From NCBI GenBank assembly GCA_009773645.1, contig WSYB01000034.1:1-36064 (forward strand): a stretch of DNA of 36,064 bases. The letters run 5' to 3'. Source of the stretch: Geobacteraceae bacterium (GTDB lineage Bacteria; Desulfobacterota; Desulfuromonadia; Geobacterales; Geobacteraceae). The position numbers and the translations under genes are program-made. Shown in pieces: positions 15,072 through 24,246 of this stretch (within the stretch, counting starts at the first letter, position 1; every line of letters starts with the position of its first letter). The notes below the pieces were generated by a model. That model saw nothing but the letters and a program-made list of their open reading frames with translations, was not told where the DNA came from and searched no databases.

Positions 15072-18000
15072 TCAATGTTTCATCCCCGAATAATGCAATT
15101 TCCCCTTCCGTAGATCCCGTATCTTCATCAGTACAAAGATAACCGGCGTCATTATCAGGACGTGGATGGCCGAAGAGATCATCCCCCCGATCATCGGCGC
15201 GGCAATCGGCTTCATTACGTCGGCGCCGGTCCCGGTGGACCACATGATCGGCACCAGGCCGATGAGCGCCACCGCCACGGTCATCAGCTTCGGCCGCAGC
15301 CGCAGCACCGCCCCCTCGAAGGTGGCGTCGTAGATATCCTGCTCGGAGCATGGCCCGTTGATGAGCTTTTTGTCGAGGGCCTCGTGGAGATAGATGACCA
15401 TCACCACCCCGGTCTCCACCGCCACCCCGTAGAGGGCGATGAAGCCGACCCAGACCGCCACCGACATGTTGTACCCCAGGAGCCAGACCAGGTAGACCCC
15501 CCCCACCAGCGCAAAGGGGACCGAAAGCATGACCATGGAGGCCTCCAGGGCGGAATGGAAGGTGAAGTAGAGGAGGATGAAGATGATCACGATACCCGCC
15601 GGCACCAGGAGCTGGAGCCGCTTCTTGGCCCGGATCTGGTTCTCCCACTGCCCCGACCAGGCGACGTAATAGCCGGCAGGGAGCTTCAACTGTTTCTCCA
15701 GCACTGTTTTCGCCTCGGTGACGAATCCCCCCATATCGCGGCCGCGCACGTTCAAGAAGACGATGGAGCGCAGGAGCCCCCCCTCGCTGTTGATCTCCGG
15801 CGCGCCGGTGGAGACCGTCAGTTTCGTCACCAGCGACAGGGGAACCTGGGTATCGCTGTTCATGCCGGAAACCAGTATCCGCTGGATGGCCGGGATGTTG
15901 TCGCGGTAGTCGCGCAGGTAGCGGATGCGGATCGGGAAGCGGTTTCTCCCCTCCACCGATGTGGAGAGCATCTCGCCGCCAAGAGCCGTCTCGATTACGT
16001 CCTGGACGTCGCCGACTCTGACGTTATAGCGGGCCGCCGCCTCCCGGTCGATGTCGATGTCGATGTAGTTGCCGCCGGTGACCCGCTCGGCCACCACGTC
16101 GGCGGCGCCGGGGACGGTCTTCAGGATACCCTCGGCCTGGACCGCCAGATCCTTCAGGACGTTCAGGTCGTTGCCGAAGATCTTCACCCCCAGGTCGGTC
16201 CGGACGCCGGTGGAGAGCATGTTGATCCGGTTGATGATCGGCTGGGTCCAGCCGTTACGCACCCCGATCTGCTGGAGCCTGGTGTCCAGCTCGGAGACGA
16301 TGTCGGACTTGGTGATCCCTTCGCGCCACTTTTCCTTAGGCTTCAGGATGATGATCGATTCGAACATGGAGACCGGCGCCGGATCGGTGGAGGTCTCGGC
16401 CCTACCCACCTTGCCGAGGACGTGCTCCACCTCCGGGTGGTTCTTGATGATCCTGTCCTGGACCTGGATGAGCCGCTTCGCCTCGCTGATGGAGACGTTG
16501 GGAAGGGTGACCGGCATATAGAGGAGCGACCCCTCGTCCAGTGGGGGCATGAACTCGCTCCCTATGCTCATGAACATCGGGATGGCGATCCCCAGGGCGA
16601 CGACGTTGAGAGCGATAGTGGTCTTTTTCCATTTCAGCACCCAGCGGATAACCGGCGAGTAGAGCCTGATGAAGAACATGGAGACCGGGTTGGCGCTCTC
16701 CGGCGGCATCTTCCCCCGCATGAAATAGTACATGAGGACCGGCACCAGGGTAATGGCGATGAAGGCCGAGCCGACCATGGAGAAGGTCTTGGTGAAGGCG
16801 AGCGGATGGAACAGCTTCCCTTCCTGCCCCTCCAGGAGAAAGACAGGCACGAAGGAGAGGATGATGATGGCGAGGGAGAAGAAGATGGCCCTACCTACCT
16901 GCTTGGCAGAAGAGATGATGACTTCCAGCCGTTTCTCCTTCCGCTCCTCGGGGGGAAGCTCCGAGAGGTGGCGGTAGCAGTTCTCCACCATGATGACCCC
17001 GGCGTCGACGAGAACGCCGATGGCAATGGCGATCCCCCCGAGGGACATGATGTTGGAGGTGACCCCCATCAGCTTCATGGTGATGAACGAAATCAACACC
17101 GCTATGGGGAGCGTCAGGACGATGACCAGGGAGCTCTGGAAGTGGAGAAGGAAGGCGAGAATCACCAGCGACACGACGATCGACTCCTCCGCAAGCGCGC
17201 GCTTCAGGGTATCGACGGCCCGCATGATCAGGTCGGAGCGGTCGTAGGAGACCATGATCTTGACGCCGGGCGGGAGCCCTTTCTCCAGGGCCTGTATCTT
17301 CTCCTTCACCCGGTGGATGACGTCGTGGGCATTCTCGCCGTAGCGCATGACCACAATGCCGCCGACCGCCTCCCCCTCGCCGTTCATGTCCAGCACCCCG
17401 CGGCGAATGGCGCCCCCGGTCTGGACGGTTCCCAGGTTCTTCACGTAAATGGGGGTGCCGCGCATGTCCGCGCCGACGACTATATCCTCAAGGTCCTTGG
17501 TGGACTTGATGTACCCCCTCCCCCTTATCAGGTATTCGGCGTCGGCCTGTTCCATGAGTCTGCCGCCCACGTCCTTGTTGGAACGCTGCACCGCCTCCAT
17601 GACTTGGCCGGTGGTGACCTTGTAGGAAAAGAGCTTCATCGGGTCGAGGTCGATCTGGTATTCCCGGACGAAGCCGCCGATGGAAGCCACCTCGGCCACG
17701 CCGGGGACGGTGTTCAACTGGTAGCGGACGAACCAGTCCTGCAGGGTGCGGAGCTGCTCCAGGTCGTACCCCTTCCCCTCGATGGTGTACCAGTAGACGT
17801 GCCCCACCCCGGTGCCGTCCGGGCCAAGGGTCGGCCGGACGTTGGGGGGGAGAAGCGAAGCGGCGTAGTTGAGCCGCTCCAGGACACGGGTACGCGCCCA
17901 GTAGATGTCGGCCTTGTCCTCGAAGATGACGTAGATCATGGAGAAGCCGAAGGCCGAGGAGGCACGCACGGCCCGCACCTGGGGGAGCCCCTGGAGGTTC

Positions 18001-18212
18001 ACCGCCAGGGGATAGGTCACCTGGTCCTCCACCACCTGCGGTGAGCGGCCGGGGTACTCGGTAAAGACGATCACCTGGTTGTCGGAGAGGTCGGGGATGG
18101 CGTCCACCGGGGTCTTGTAGACCGCCCACACACCCCACGCAATGATGAGTCCGAAGATCATCAGGATGATGACCCGGTTTCTGGCAGAATAGTCGATTAT
18201 TTTCTCAATCAT
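15072..18212 (-). CDS. cusA: CusA-type Cu(I)/Ag(I) RND efflux pump
   Basis: A 1046-residue HME-RND pump of normal length. The start at 18212 opens with the usual MIEKIIDYSARNR. The proton-relay aspartate in TM4 is D403 in IGVLVDAG. Three methionines line up with the copper/silver site of E. coli CusA (M573, M623, M672) at a constant offset of seven: M566 in LLYMP, M616 in DPAPVSM and M665 in NMLSTG. This favours monovalent Cu/Ag over zinc or cobalt. It extrudes metal from periplasm or cytoplasm through the adaptor and outer-membrane channel encoded just upstream. Spacing to the adaptor gene is about 106 bases and is filled by a palindromic repeat. Confidence 0.93.
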   Translation of the reverse strand: MIEKIIDYSARNRVIILMIFGLIIAWGVWAVYKTPVDAIPDLSDNQVIVFTEYPGRSPQVVEDQVTYPLAVNLQGLPQVRAVRASSAFGFSMIYVIFEDKADIYWARTRVLERLNYAASLLPPNVRPTLGPDGTGVGHVYWYTIEGKGYDLEQLRTLQDWFVRYQLNTVPGVAEVASIGGFVREYQIDLDPMKLFSYKVTTGQVMEAVQRSNKDVGGRLMEQADAEYLIRGRGYIKSTKDLEDIVVGADMRGTPIYVKNLGTVQTGGAIRRGVLDMNGEGEAVGGIVVMRYGENAHDVIHRVKEKIQALEKGLPPGVKIMVSYDRSDLIMRAVDTLKRALAEESIVVSLVILAFLLHFQSSLVIVLTLPIAVLISFITMKLMGVTSNIMSLGGIAIAIGVLVDAGVIMVENCYRHLSELPPEERKEKRLEVIISSAKQVGRAIFFSLAIIILSFVPVFLLEGQEGKLFHPLAFTKTFSMVGSAFIAITLVPVLMYYFMRGKMPPESANPVSMFFIRLYSPVIRWVLKWKKTTIALNVVALGIAIPMFMSIGSEFMPPLDEGSLLYMPVTLPNVSISEAKRLIQVQDRIIKNHPEVEHVLGKVGRAETSTDPAPVSMFESIIILKPKEKWREGITKSDIVSELDTRLQQIGVRNGWTQPIINRINMLSTGVRTDLGVKIFGNDLNVLKDLAVQAEGILKTVPGAADVVAERVTGGNYIDIDIDREAAARYNVRVGDVQDVIETALGGEMLSTSVEGRNRFPIRIRYLRDYRDNIPAIQRILVSGMNSDTQVPLSLVTKLTVSTGAPEINSEGGLLRSIVFLNVRGRDMGGFVTEAKTVLEKQLKLPAGYYVAWSGQWENQIRAKKRLQLLVPAGIVIIFILLYFTFHSALEASMVMLSVPFALVGGVYLVWLLGYNMSVAVWVGFIALYGVAVETGVVMVIYLHEALDKKLINGPCSEQDIYDATFEGAVLRLRPKLMTVAVALIGLVPIMWSTGTGADVMKPIAAPMIGGMISSAIHVLIMTPVIFVLMKIRDLRKGKLHYSGMKH

Positions 18213-18225
18213 GATTGATTCCCAT

Positions 18226-18316
18226 GTAGGGGCAAGCCCCGTGTGGTTGCCCAAATGTAGGGGCAACCCCGTGTGGTTGCCCAAGTATGAGGGCGGCCAC
18301 ATGGGGCCGCCCCTAC
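18226..18316. repeat. GTAGGGG...CCCCTAC palindromic repeat 3 (composite)
   Basis: A 91-bp element between the adaptor and pump genes. It holds two near-identical tandem units (TGTAGGGGCAA..CCCCGTGTGGTTGCCCAA) and then a third (GAGGGCGGCCACATGGGGCCGCCCCTAC), as if elements inserted into or copied beside one another. Its edge is 3 bases from the adaptor stop. Confidence 0.8.
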
Positions 18317-18318
18317 GA

Positions 18319-19740
18319 TCACATCTTCATGTCATCCATCTTAAAGGTCCCCTTCTTTTCCGGCTGCTGCTGTGCCGGTGGGGCACCATGATCTTCATGA
18401 CCTCCCTGGGGCTGCTGCTGGCCTGCTGCCGGGGTCTGTTCCTTCGCCCCCGGCGCGCCGCCGCTGTGCTTGCTGTGATCCTGCCCGGCGCCCCCTTTGA
18501 GCTGGGCCTCTGAGTCTATCAGATAGCCGCCGCTGGCCGCGATTTTGTCACCCCGCTTCAAACCTTCGATAATCTGAAGATAGTCGCCGACCCGGGCGCC
18601 GACCTTCACGTCGCGCGGCTCGAACATCCCCGGCTTCATCTCCACCCAGACCACCTGACGCTTGCCTGTATCCATCACCGCGGAAACCGGCGCCACCAGC
18701 GAGTCGCCCAGCGGAACCTTGACGGTTGCATTGACGAACATGTCCGGTTTCAGTTTCAGACCGTGATTGGCGAGTTCAACCCGAACCTTGACCGTCCTCG
18801 TTTTCGGATCGAGGAACGGGTAGATGAATGAAACCCTGCCGGTAAAAGTCTTGCCCGGATAGGATTGGGAGACCACATCCACCTTTTGGCCGAGCTTCAC
18901 GAAGGAAAACTCGTTCTCGTAGACCTCGACCTCGACCCAGACCGTGGAGAGATCGGCGATGTTGAACAGAGGGTCGCCGACATTCAGATACTGCCCTTCC
19001 TGCACCAGTTTTTCAATCACCACCCCGGAGAGAGGGGTATAGATGGGAAGCCTGATGTTGGGCTGCCCGGCCTTTTCCAGGGCGGCGATCTGCTCATCCT
19101 TGACACCCATCAGTTTCAGGCGCTGCCGGGACGAGGAAACCAGTCCGTCCCCCCCCTGGGAGATGGCGGCTATCGGCGAGCTCTTCAGCTGATCCCGACT
19201 CTTCAAAGCCAGGAGATACTCCTGCTGGGCCGAGACCAGGTCGGGGGAATAGACCTCCGCCACCGGCCTCCCTTTGGACACGTACGTCCCGACGGTATTC
19301 ACATGGAGACGGTCGATGCGCCCCGCCACCCAGGCGGTGACCTTTGCCTGCCGTGCCTGGTCGAACTGGACTATGCCGACGGCGTTGATCTCCTTGGCGA
19401 GCGGTTCCCTATTCACCTTGACTGTGGCGACGTTGGCCATCACCTGCTGGGATGGGGAAAGAGAAACGTGTCCCAGCATTTCCAGCTCTTTGTCTGAGGC
19501 CTGGGCGCCTTCCACCTTCTTGACCAGCGTCATCCCGCAGATTGGGCAGGAGCCCGGCTTGTCCTTGATGATGAAGGGGTGCATGGGACAGGTGTACTGG
19601 ACGGCCTGGGCCGCTTTTTCTCCTTCCTTGGCCCCCTTCCCGGCTCCGGCCTTCATCTGCCACAGGTAGTACCCTCCTCCGCCCGCAAGCGCCAGGAGTA
19701 TCACTACCAGGGAAATTATCGCCTTCTTGCTCAGTTTCAT
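18319..19740 (-). CDS. cusB: CusB-type periplasmic adaptor with heavy-metal-binding domain
   Basis: A 473-residue membrane-fusion protein. The start at 19740 has GAGG 8 bases upstream. Residues 7-27 are a membrane anchor. Residues 49-75 are a heavy-metal-binding domain, YTCPMHPFIIKDKPGSCPIC region, with C51, C65, C68 and nearby Met/His. The barrel-sandwich and hairpin region follows (AWVAGRIDRLHVNTVGTYVSKG; LVSAQQEYLLAL), then beta-barrel domains with VWVEVEVYENE. The last 50 residues are a His/Gln/Met-rich tail (DHSKHSGG, GGHEDHGAP, KMDDMKM) that probably binds metal. It links pump and channel in the Cus-type complex. Confidence 0.92.
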   Translation of the reverse strand: MKLSKKAIISLVVILLALAGGGGYYLWQMKAGAGKGAKEGEKAAQAVQYTCPMHPFIIKDKPGSCPICGMTLVKKVEGAQASDKELEMLGHVSLSPSQQVMANVATVKVNREPLAKEINAVGIVQFDQARQAKVTAWVAGRIDRLHVNTVGTYVSKGRPVAEVYSPDLVSAQQEYLLALKSRDQLKSSPIAAISQGGDGLVSSSRQRLKLMGVKDEQIAALEKAGQPNIRLPIYTPLSGVVIEKLVQEGQYLNVGDPLFNIADLSTVWVEVEVYENEFSFVKLGQKVDVVSQSYPGKTFTGRVSFIYPFLDPKTRTVKVRVELANHGLKLKPDMFVNATVKVPLGDSLVAPVSAVMDTGKRQVVWVEMKPGMFEPRDVKVGARVGDYLQIIEGLKRGDKIAASGGYLIDSEAQLKGGAGQDHSKHSGGAPGAKEQTPAAGQQQPQGGHEDHGAPPAQQQPEKKGTFKMDDMKM

Positions 19741-19765
19741 AGTCGTACCTCGTAGTCTTATCATT

Positions 19766-19835
19766 GTAGGGGCGAATCCTCGCCCGGAAATTGAATCTAT
19801 TCTTGGAACCGGGCGATCACAAGGATTGCCCCTAC
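19766..19835. repeat. GTAGGGG...CCCCTAC palindromic repeat 4
   Basis: A 70-bp element between the TolC-family gene and the adaptor gene. Ends are GTAGGGGCGAATCC and GGATTGCCCCTAC. On the minus strand its terminal GTAG supplies the TAG stop codon of the TolC-family gene. Confidence 0.85.
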
Positions 19836-21106
19836 TGCAGGCCCTTCCCCACCAGCGCCTCCAGCTGCGCCAGCTTCATCTGGTAATCGGCGAGCGAGTC
19901 GTAATACTCCCGCTCGTAGTTGAAGAGGGTGACCCGATTGTCCAGCAGGGTCAACAGATCGACCTTGTTGACCCGGTAGCCAATGGTGGCCGACTCCAGC
20001 GACTGCTCGGCCTGGGGAATGATGCCGGTCTTATAGAGCTCGACCAGCTTTCTTCTCCTCTCCAGTTGCGCGAGAAGATCGGCAATACCGGAATCGGTGC
20101 TGTTCTTGAGGGCGTTCAAATCCTCGGTGGCCATGCGCACGGTGGAATCCGCCTCAGCCACCATCTCCCGGCGGTGGTGCCGGTAGACGGGGAGATTGAA
20201 GGTAACCCCGAGAGAGTACATATCGTCGCCGGGATCATCTCCCACTCGATTCCTCTGCATATACTCCAGGGAGACGGTGAAGTCGGGGTAGAAATCCATC
20301 TTTGCCAGATCACGCCCGGCCTTCCCCTTCTCGATAAGGGCATTCAGGCTCTTGAGCATTGGGCGGCTGTCAAGGGCGATCCCCCTCAGCTCATCGGGGG
20401 AAAGAGGCAACGGCTTTATTTCAAAATCCGGGATGCGACCGACCGGGGATTCGGCCGGCCGATAGAGAAGGGCGTTGAGATTCGCCTGCAGGCTTTTTCT
20501 CCGGCTTTCCAGGGATATCCGCATGTCGAGCATTTTAGAGCGTTCCACCTGGGCCTTGAGGAGATCCTGCTGTGCCCCCTGGCCTACCGAATACTTGGTT
20601 TCGGCCAGGGTTATGAAATCATCGAGAATACCGATGTTCCTATCCACGATCTCCAGTGACTTGTCGATAAAATATATCTGGTAGTAAACCTCGGCCACCA
20701 TCCTTTTCAGTTCCAGCTTCCGCTCTTCCAATGCCCACCGGTAGGATTCGGCCTCTTTTGTCGCTACCTCTCCTCTGAGCCCCCGTTTCCCCCAGAAGGG
20801 GATCTGCTGGGAAATTCCGATCGCCTTCTGGGTCATGGTGTCTTTCCGGAAGTTGAACGGGTCGCTGACGATGCCGTTCTGGATCTTCAGCATCAGCATC
20901 GGGTCCTCGAGACGCCCCTCGTGGATCACCCGGTTCCTGAACATCTGCCAGCGGGCATCGGACGCCTTCAGCTCCGGGTTGTTGGCAAGGGCGGTGTCGA
21001 TGAGCCGGGAAAGGTTTTCGGCGGGCTTGGCCTCTTCAGCAAGGGCAGGATTCAGCATGCAAAGAAAGAACAAAAGGAAGAGCGAAAGAGTAAATCGCGA
21101 TTTCAT
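19832..21106 (-). CDS. TolC-family outer-membrane channel of the Cus-type pump
   Basis: A 424-residue outer membrane efflux protein. Signal peptide 1-23 (FLLFFLCMLNPALA); unlike E. coli CusC there is no lipobox. Two OEP repeats follow, with family landmarks DTALANNPELKASDARW, GISQQIPFWGKRGLRG, a central SMLDMRISLESRRKSL-type helix and the second repeat beginning DSRPMLKSLNALI. The start at 21106 has GGAG 7 bases upstream. It is the first gene of the unit that continues with adaptor, pump and YtkA-like protein. The stop codon TAG falls inside a palindromic repeat. Confidence 0.9.
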   Translation of the reverse strand: MKSRFTLSLFLLFFLCMLNPALAEEAKPAENLSRLIDTALANNPELKASDARWQMFRNRVIHEGRLEDPMLMLKIQNGIVSDPFNFRKDTMTQKAIGISQQIPFWGKRGLRGEVATKEAESYRWALEERKLELKRMVAEVYYQIYFIDKSLEIVDRNIGILDDFITLAETKYSVGQGAQQDLLKAQVERSKMLDMRISLESRRKSLQANLNALLYRPAESPVGRIPDFEIKPLPLSPDELRGIALDSRPMLKSLNALIEKGKAGRDLAKMDFYPDFTVSLEYMQRNRVGDDPGDDMYSLGVTFNLPVYRHHRREMVAEADSTVRMATEDLNALKNSTDSGIADLLAQLERRRKLVELYKTGIIPQAEQSLESATIGYRVNKVDLLTLLDNRVTLFNYEREYYDSLADYQMKLAQLEALVGKGLQ

Positions 21107-21216
21107 GATGACTCCAGGGAAATTTGTATTGAAAAAACGTATTTACACAAGTCGTGCCATATATGCAACTAACCGATTTATTCGATATTTTCAATTTGCA
21201 CCACCCCGATGTTTGT

Positions 21217-21249
21217 AGAATATTCGACAGCCCCTAACAGAATATTCTG
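21217..21249. promoter_or_regulatory. Paired GAATATTC palindromes upstream of the cus operon
   Basis: AGAATATTC occurs at 21217-21225 and again at 21239-21247, 22 bases apart (two helical turns). The second lies in a perfect 12-bp palindrome CAGAATATTCTG (21238-21249). The pair is about 110 bases before the TolC-family start in the 285-base region between pilT and the cus operon, a likely operator site. No regulator is assigned. Confidence 0.4.
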
Positions 21250-21391
21250 CATATTTTCAACGTTTGTTTTTCCAATCATAATCCTTATCGTTAAGATAGC
21301 AACCGGCTGAAGGAAATATCATTAAAGAATTGCAAATCCATTGACTTTACTCCGGCGGGACTGATGGGAGCTATAAGCAGGCCAACATCAT

Positions 21392-22462
21392 TTACTGCGG
21401 GGGCTGATTGGGCAGATACTGCTCAAACTGCTTTTTGTCCTGGGCGCAGCGGTACGCCTCTTCCGGCATGACCCGCTTGCTTTTGAGGAGGTCCAGAAGG
21501 TGCTGATCCATGAGCTGCATGCCGTCCTTCTTTGCAGTCTGTATGATGGAAGGGATCTGGAAGGTCTTTCCTTCCCGGATCAGGTTGCCGATGGCCGGCG
21601 TTCCTATCATGATCTCCAGGGCCGCCGCCCGCCCCTTGCCGTCGGCGGTCTTCAGCAACTGCTGGCAGACAACCCCCTTCAGAGATTCCGAGAGCATGGT
21701 GCGTATCTGCTCCTGGGCGTCCCTGGGAAAGGCATCGATGATCCGGTCAATGGTCTTGGCGGCGGAGTTGGTGTGAAGGGTGCCGAAGACCAGATGGCCG
21801 GTCTCTGCAGCCGTCATGGCCAGGCTGATGGTCTCCAGATCGCGCATCTCGCCAACCAGAATAACGTCCGGGTCTTCCCGCAGCGCCGCGCGCAGGGCGG
21901 CAGTAAAGCTGTCTGAATGCTCCCCTATCTGGCGCTGGTTCAACAGCGACAGCTTGTTTTCGTGGATGAATTCCAGCGGGTCCTCAAGGGTCAGGATATG
22001 TTCGCGGCGCGTTGAATTGATCAGGTCGATCATGGCCGCCAGGGTCGTCGATTTACCGGAACCGGTCGGCCCGGTAACCAGCACCAGTCCCTTTTTCAGC
22101 ATGGTCAGCTTCCGCACCCCTTCCGGCAGATTCAGGTCGTCCGCCGACAGAATCTTGCTGGGAATAATGCGGAAAACCGCCGCGATCCCCCGGTGCTGCA
22201 TCAATATGTTGCCGCGGAACCGGGCAAGACCGGGAACCGCATAGGCAAAATCCAGATCCTTTCTTGCCTCGAAATCCTCCTTCTGTTTTTCGGTGAGGAT
22301 CTCGAAGAGGAGAGCCTGCGTCTCTTCGTGGGTGAGTGATTTAAAATTGAGGCGCACCATCTCGCCATGCAGACGGAAGATGGGAGGTAGGCCGGTGGAA
22401 AGATGGAGGTCCGAAGCCCCCTGTTCCTGCATCATTTTGAACAGTCCGTCGATTCTTGCCAT
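21392..22462 (-). CDS. pilT: Type IV pilus retraction ATPase PilT
   Basis: A 356-residue hexameric ATPase that retracts type IV pili. The start at 22462 (MARIDGLFKMM) is preferred over 22498 on family length. The N-terminal PAS-like domain has ASDLHLSTGLPPIFR. Walker A is GPTGSGKS (131-138), the Asp box is LEDPLEF, Walker B is VILVGEMRD (200-208), the His box is TGHLVFGTLHT (221-231), and the AIGNLIREGKT motif needed for retraction is present near residue 300. All catalytic residues are in place. It lies directly downstream of a PilB/MshE-like gene that lacks a functional P-loop. Confidence 0.92.
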   Translation of the reverse strand: MARIDGLFKMMQEQGASDLHLSTGLPPIFRLHGEMVRLNFKSLTHEETQALLFEILTEKQKEDFEARKDLDFAYAVPGLARFRGNILMQHRGIAAVFRIIPSKILSADDLNLPEGVRKLTMLKKGLVLVTGPTGSGKSTTLAAMIDLINSTRREHILTLEDPLEFIHENKLSLLNQRQIGEHSDSFTAALRAALREDPDVILVGEMRDLETISLAMTAAETGHLVFGTLHTNSAAKTIDRIIDAFPRDAQEQIRTMLSESLKGVVCQQLLKTADGKGRAAALEIMIGTPAIGNLIREGKTFQIPSIIQTAKKDGMQLMDQHLLDLLKSKRVMPEEAYRCAQDKKQFEQYLPNQPPQ

Positions 22463-22495
22463 TTCTGTCACTCCGTCATAAAATCGTGAAAGGTC

Positions 22496-22519
22496 CACCC
22501 TTCACCCTTCACCCTTCAC
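22496..22519. repeat. Short TTCACCC tandem repeat
   Basis: Seven-base units TTCACCC repeat about three times between the PilB-like stop and the pilT start; a shorter ATTCACC doublet occurs at 15053-15066. Origin by slippage is likely. Confidence 0.6.
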
Positions 22520-24178
22520 TCAAAGAATTATCGCGGAAATATACTCGCCGGGAGAGATTTCGCCGGCATGCAGCAGATCGGTCCCCTCCTCAGCTATGCC
22601 GCGATACCCTTTGTCAGAGAGGTAACGCAGCACTTCCTTGCTCTCGTAGGCCGACTCAAAGGCTTCGAGCATTCCCTTGTCAAAGGGAATTATATCCATC
22701 AGGTATCTTTTCCCCTGGTAGCCGGTCTGGTCGCATGCAGGACAGCCGGCGGCCTTAAAGTACCCTGCGGCCGAGGTCAGGGGAGGCAGGACCGCCCTTT
22801 CTTCCGGAGTAGGGATATAGCTCTGCTTACAGTGCGGACAGAGCGTCAACACCCCCTTGCAGGCCACCATTCCGTTTATGGTGGCCGGAATGAAACAGTG
22901 CTTGTGCCGAAAGTAGAGGAGGTGCTTGAAGGCATGGACCGTATCGTAAGAGGAAATGCCGGCCACCACCAGCTTGCCGCGCATGGCGGCCTTATTTGCG
23001 GCGATAAAGGATTGACTGTCGGTTACGTCCTCAATGGCAATTATGTCCGGCTCATGCTCCAGCGCGGCCATAACCAGGTCCTGCGGTTCACCCCGAGTGA
23101 CGCCATGGATTGGAATGCGGGAAAACCGTTTCCTCCCCCGCCCCAGCCCTTCACCCAGGAGCAGGACGGTCTTGCCCGAGGTGTCGCATTCTTCCAGGTA
23201 GAGGTCCATGAGACGGCAGCGATCTCCGCTGTCCCGCATCGAGAAAAGCACCAAGCCGTTTTTGGCGGACGCCAGGGCGCGGAAACAATCCCCCTTTTCC
23301 GGCTGGAGGCCCAGGTCGGCAACCCTGACCGGAAATGTGGTCGAGACATGCAGCTTCAGCGTGACGTAATCCCCTCCCAGACCTCGCAGCAGCAAGACCT
23401 GGAACATGATATTCCGCTCCCTGTAACGAAACCCAAGAACACCTCTGGCGGAAATATCGGGAGAACCGTTTATTCTGCTCAGCTTCCGGATGCGCAACAG
23501 CAGGTCCGGATAGTATTTGACCCCCAGCCTGCCGATCTCCCGGGAAAAACCGCTCCGTCTTCCCGTTACCCTGATCGTATCCCCCAGAGGCTGCAGGGAT
23601 AATGCCGACAGATTATTCCGGACGATGTAAAGGAGGAGATAGTCCAGGAACCTGGCGCCGCTTACGTCGGCATTGATGCTTTTCATGACCTTGGCGGGAT
23701 AACAGTCGGAGGAAAAGCCGAAAGTCTCCTCCTTTCCCGCGGGGCCGTAAAGAAACTCCAGCATCTCCCGGATCTCCCGGATGAGGGCAATGGAAACAAT
23801 GAGCCTGCAGCCGGTGGCGTGCTCCACCGCCTCGATGGCGGCCTTGTTCAACGGGTCGGCCATGGCGACGCTCAATTCGTCACCTGCACGGATCAGCGGG
23901 ACGAGGTTGAACTGCCTCGCCAGCTCTGCTGAAACCAGTTCGACGGCGCTTCTGTCGATCAGCTCCTTTTTCAGCCGCACATAGGGGATGTTCAACTGAT
24001 TGGAAAGCGCCCAGTCTATGTCTTCCTGGGTCACGACCCCCAGACTCACCAGCGCCTCGCCGAAACGGCAACCGGAGACCTTTTGCTCCTCCAGGGCCTT
24101 TGTGATGTCTTCTTCCGAGATGATCTGCGACCGCAAGAGGATAAAACCGAGCGACCCTTCCTTTATCACACTGTCCAT
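22520..24178 (-). CDS. PilB/MshE-like pseudo-ATPase with MshEN domain
   Basis: A 552-residue GspE/PilB-type protein; GGAGGG precedes the start. Residues 9-32 and 38-61 are two 24-residue MshEN motifs, five apart (SLGFILLRSQIISEED.., RFGEALVSLGVVTQEDID..), the c-di-GMP-binding signature of MshE. The ATPase core is degraded: where PilB has GLVLVTGPTGSGKTTT, this reads GLVLFSMRDSGDRCRL (about 308-323), with no P-loop Gly-Lys-Thr. Walker B survives as EPDIIAIEDVTD (376-387) and the zinc pairs CPHC (447-450) and CPAC (479-482) remain. ATP hydrolysis is unlikely. It may regulate pilus ATPases, such as adjacent PilT, in response to c-di-GMP; that is inference. Confidence 0.8.
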   Translation of the reverse strand: MDSVIKEGSLGFILLRSQIISEEDITKALEEQKVSGCRFGEALVSLGVVTQEDIDWALSNQLNIPYVRLKKELIDRSAVELVSAELARQFNLVPLIRAGDELSVAMADPLNKAAIEAVEHATGCRLIVSIALIREIREMLEFLYGPAGKEETFGFSSDCYPAKVMKSINADVSGARFLDYLLLYIVRNNLSALSLQPLGDTIRVTGRRSGFSREIGRLGVKYYPDLLLRIRKLSRINGSPDISARGVLGFRYRERNIMFQVLLLRGLGGDYVTLKLHVSTTFPVRVADLGLQPEKGDCFRALASAKNGLVLFSMRDSGDRCRLMDLYLEECDTSGKTVLLLGEGLGRGRKRFSRIPIHGVTRGEPQDLVMAALEHEPDIIAIEDVTDSQSFIAANKAAMRGKLVVAGISSYDTVHAFKHLLYFRHKHCFIPATINGMVACKGVLTLCPHCKQSYIPTPEERAVLPPLTSAAGYFKAAGCPACDQTGYQGKRYLMDIIPFDKGMLEAFESAYESKEVLRYLSDKGYRGIAEEGTDLLHAGEISPGEYISAIIL

Positions 24179-24246
24179 TTCTCCCTCCCCGTCTTTTTCG
24201 TTTCGGCGCCGCCGGGATTTTCTGAAATGGTAATTCCCTCTCGTAT

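Noticed and set aside
15162-18044. 960-codon open frame on the plus strand opposite the pump gene
   Set aside because: It is an antisense shadow of a GC-rich gene; composition is Arg/Gly/Asp/His-heavy with no domain, while the minus strand encodes a full CusA-type pump.
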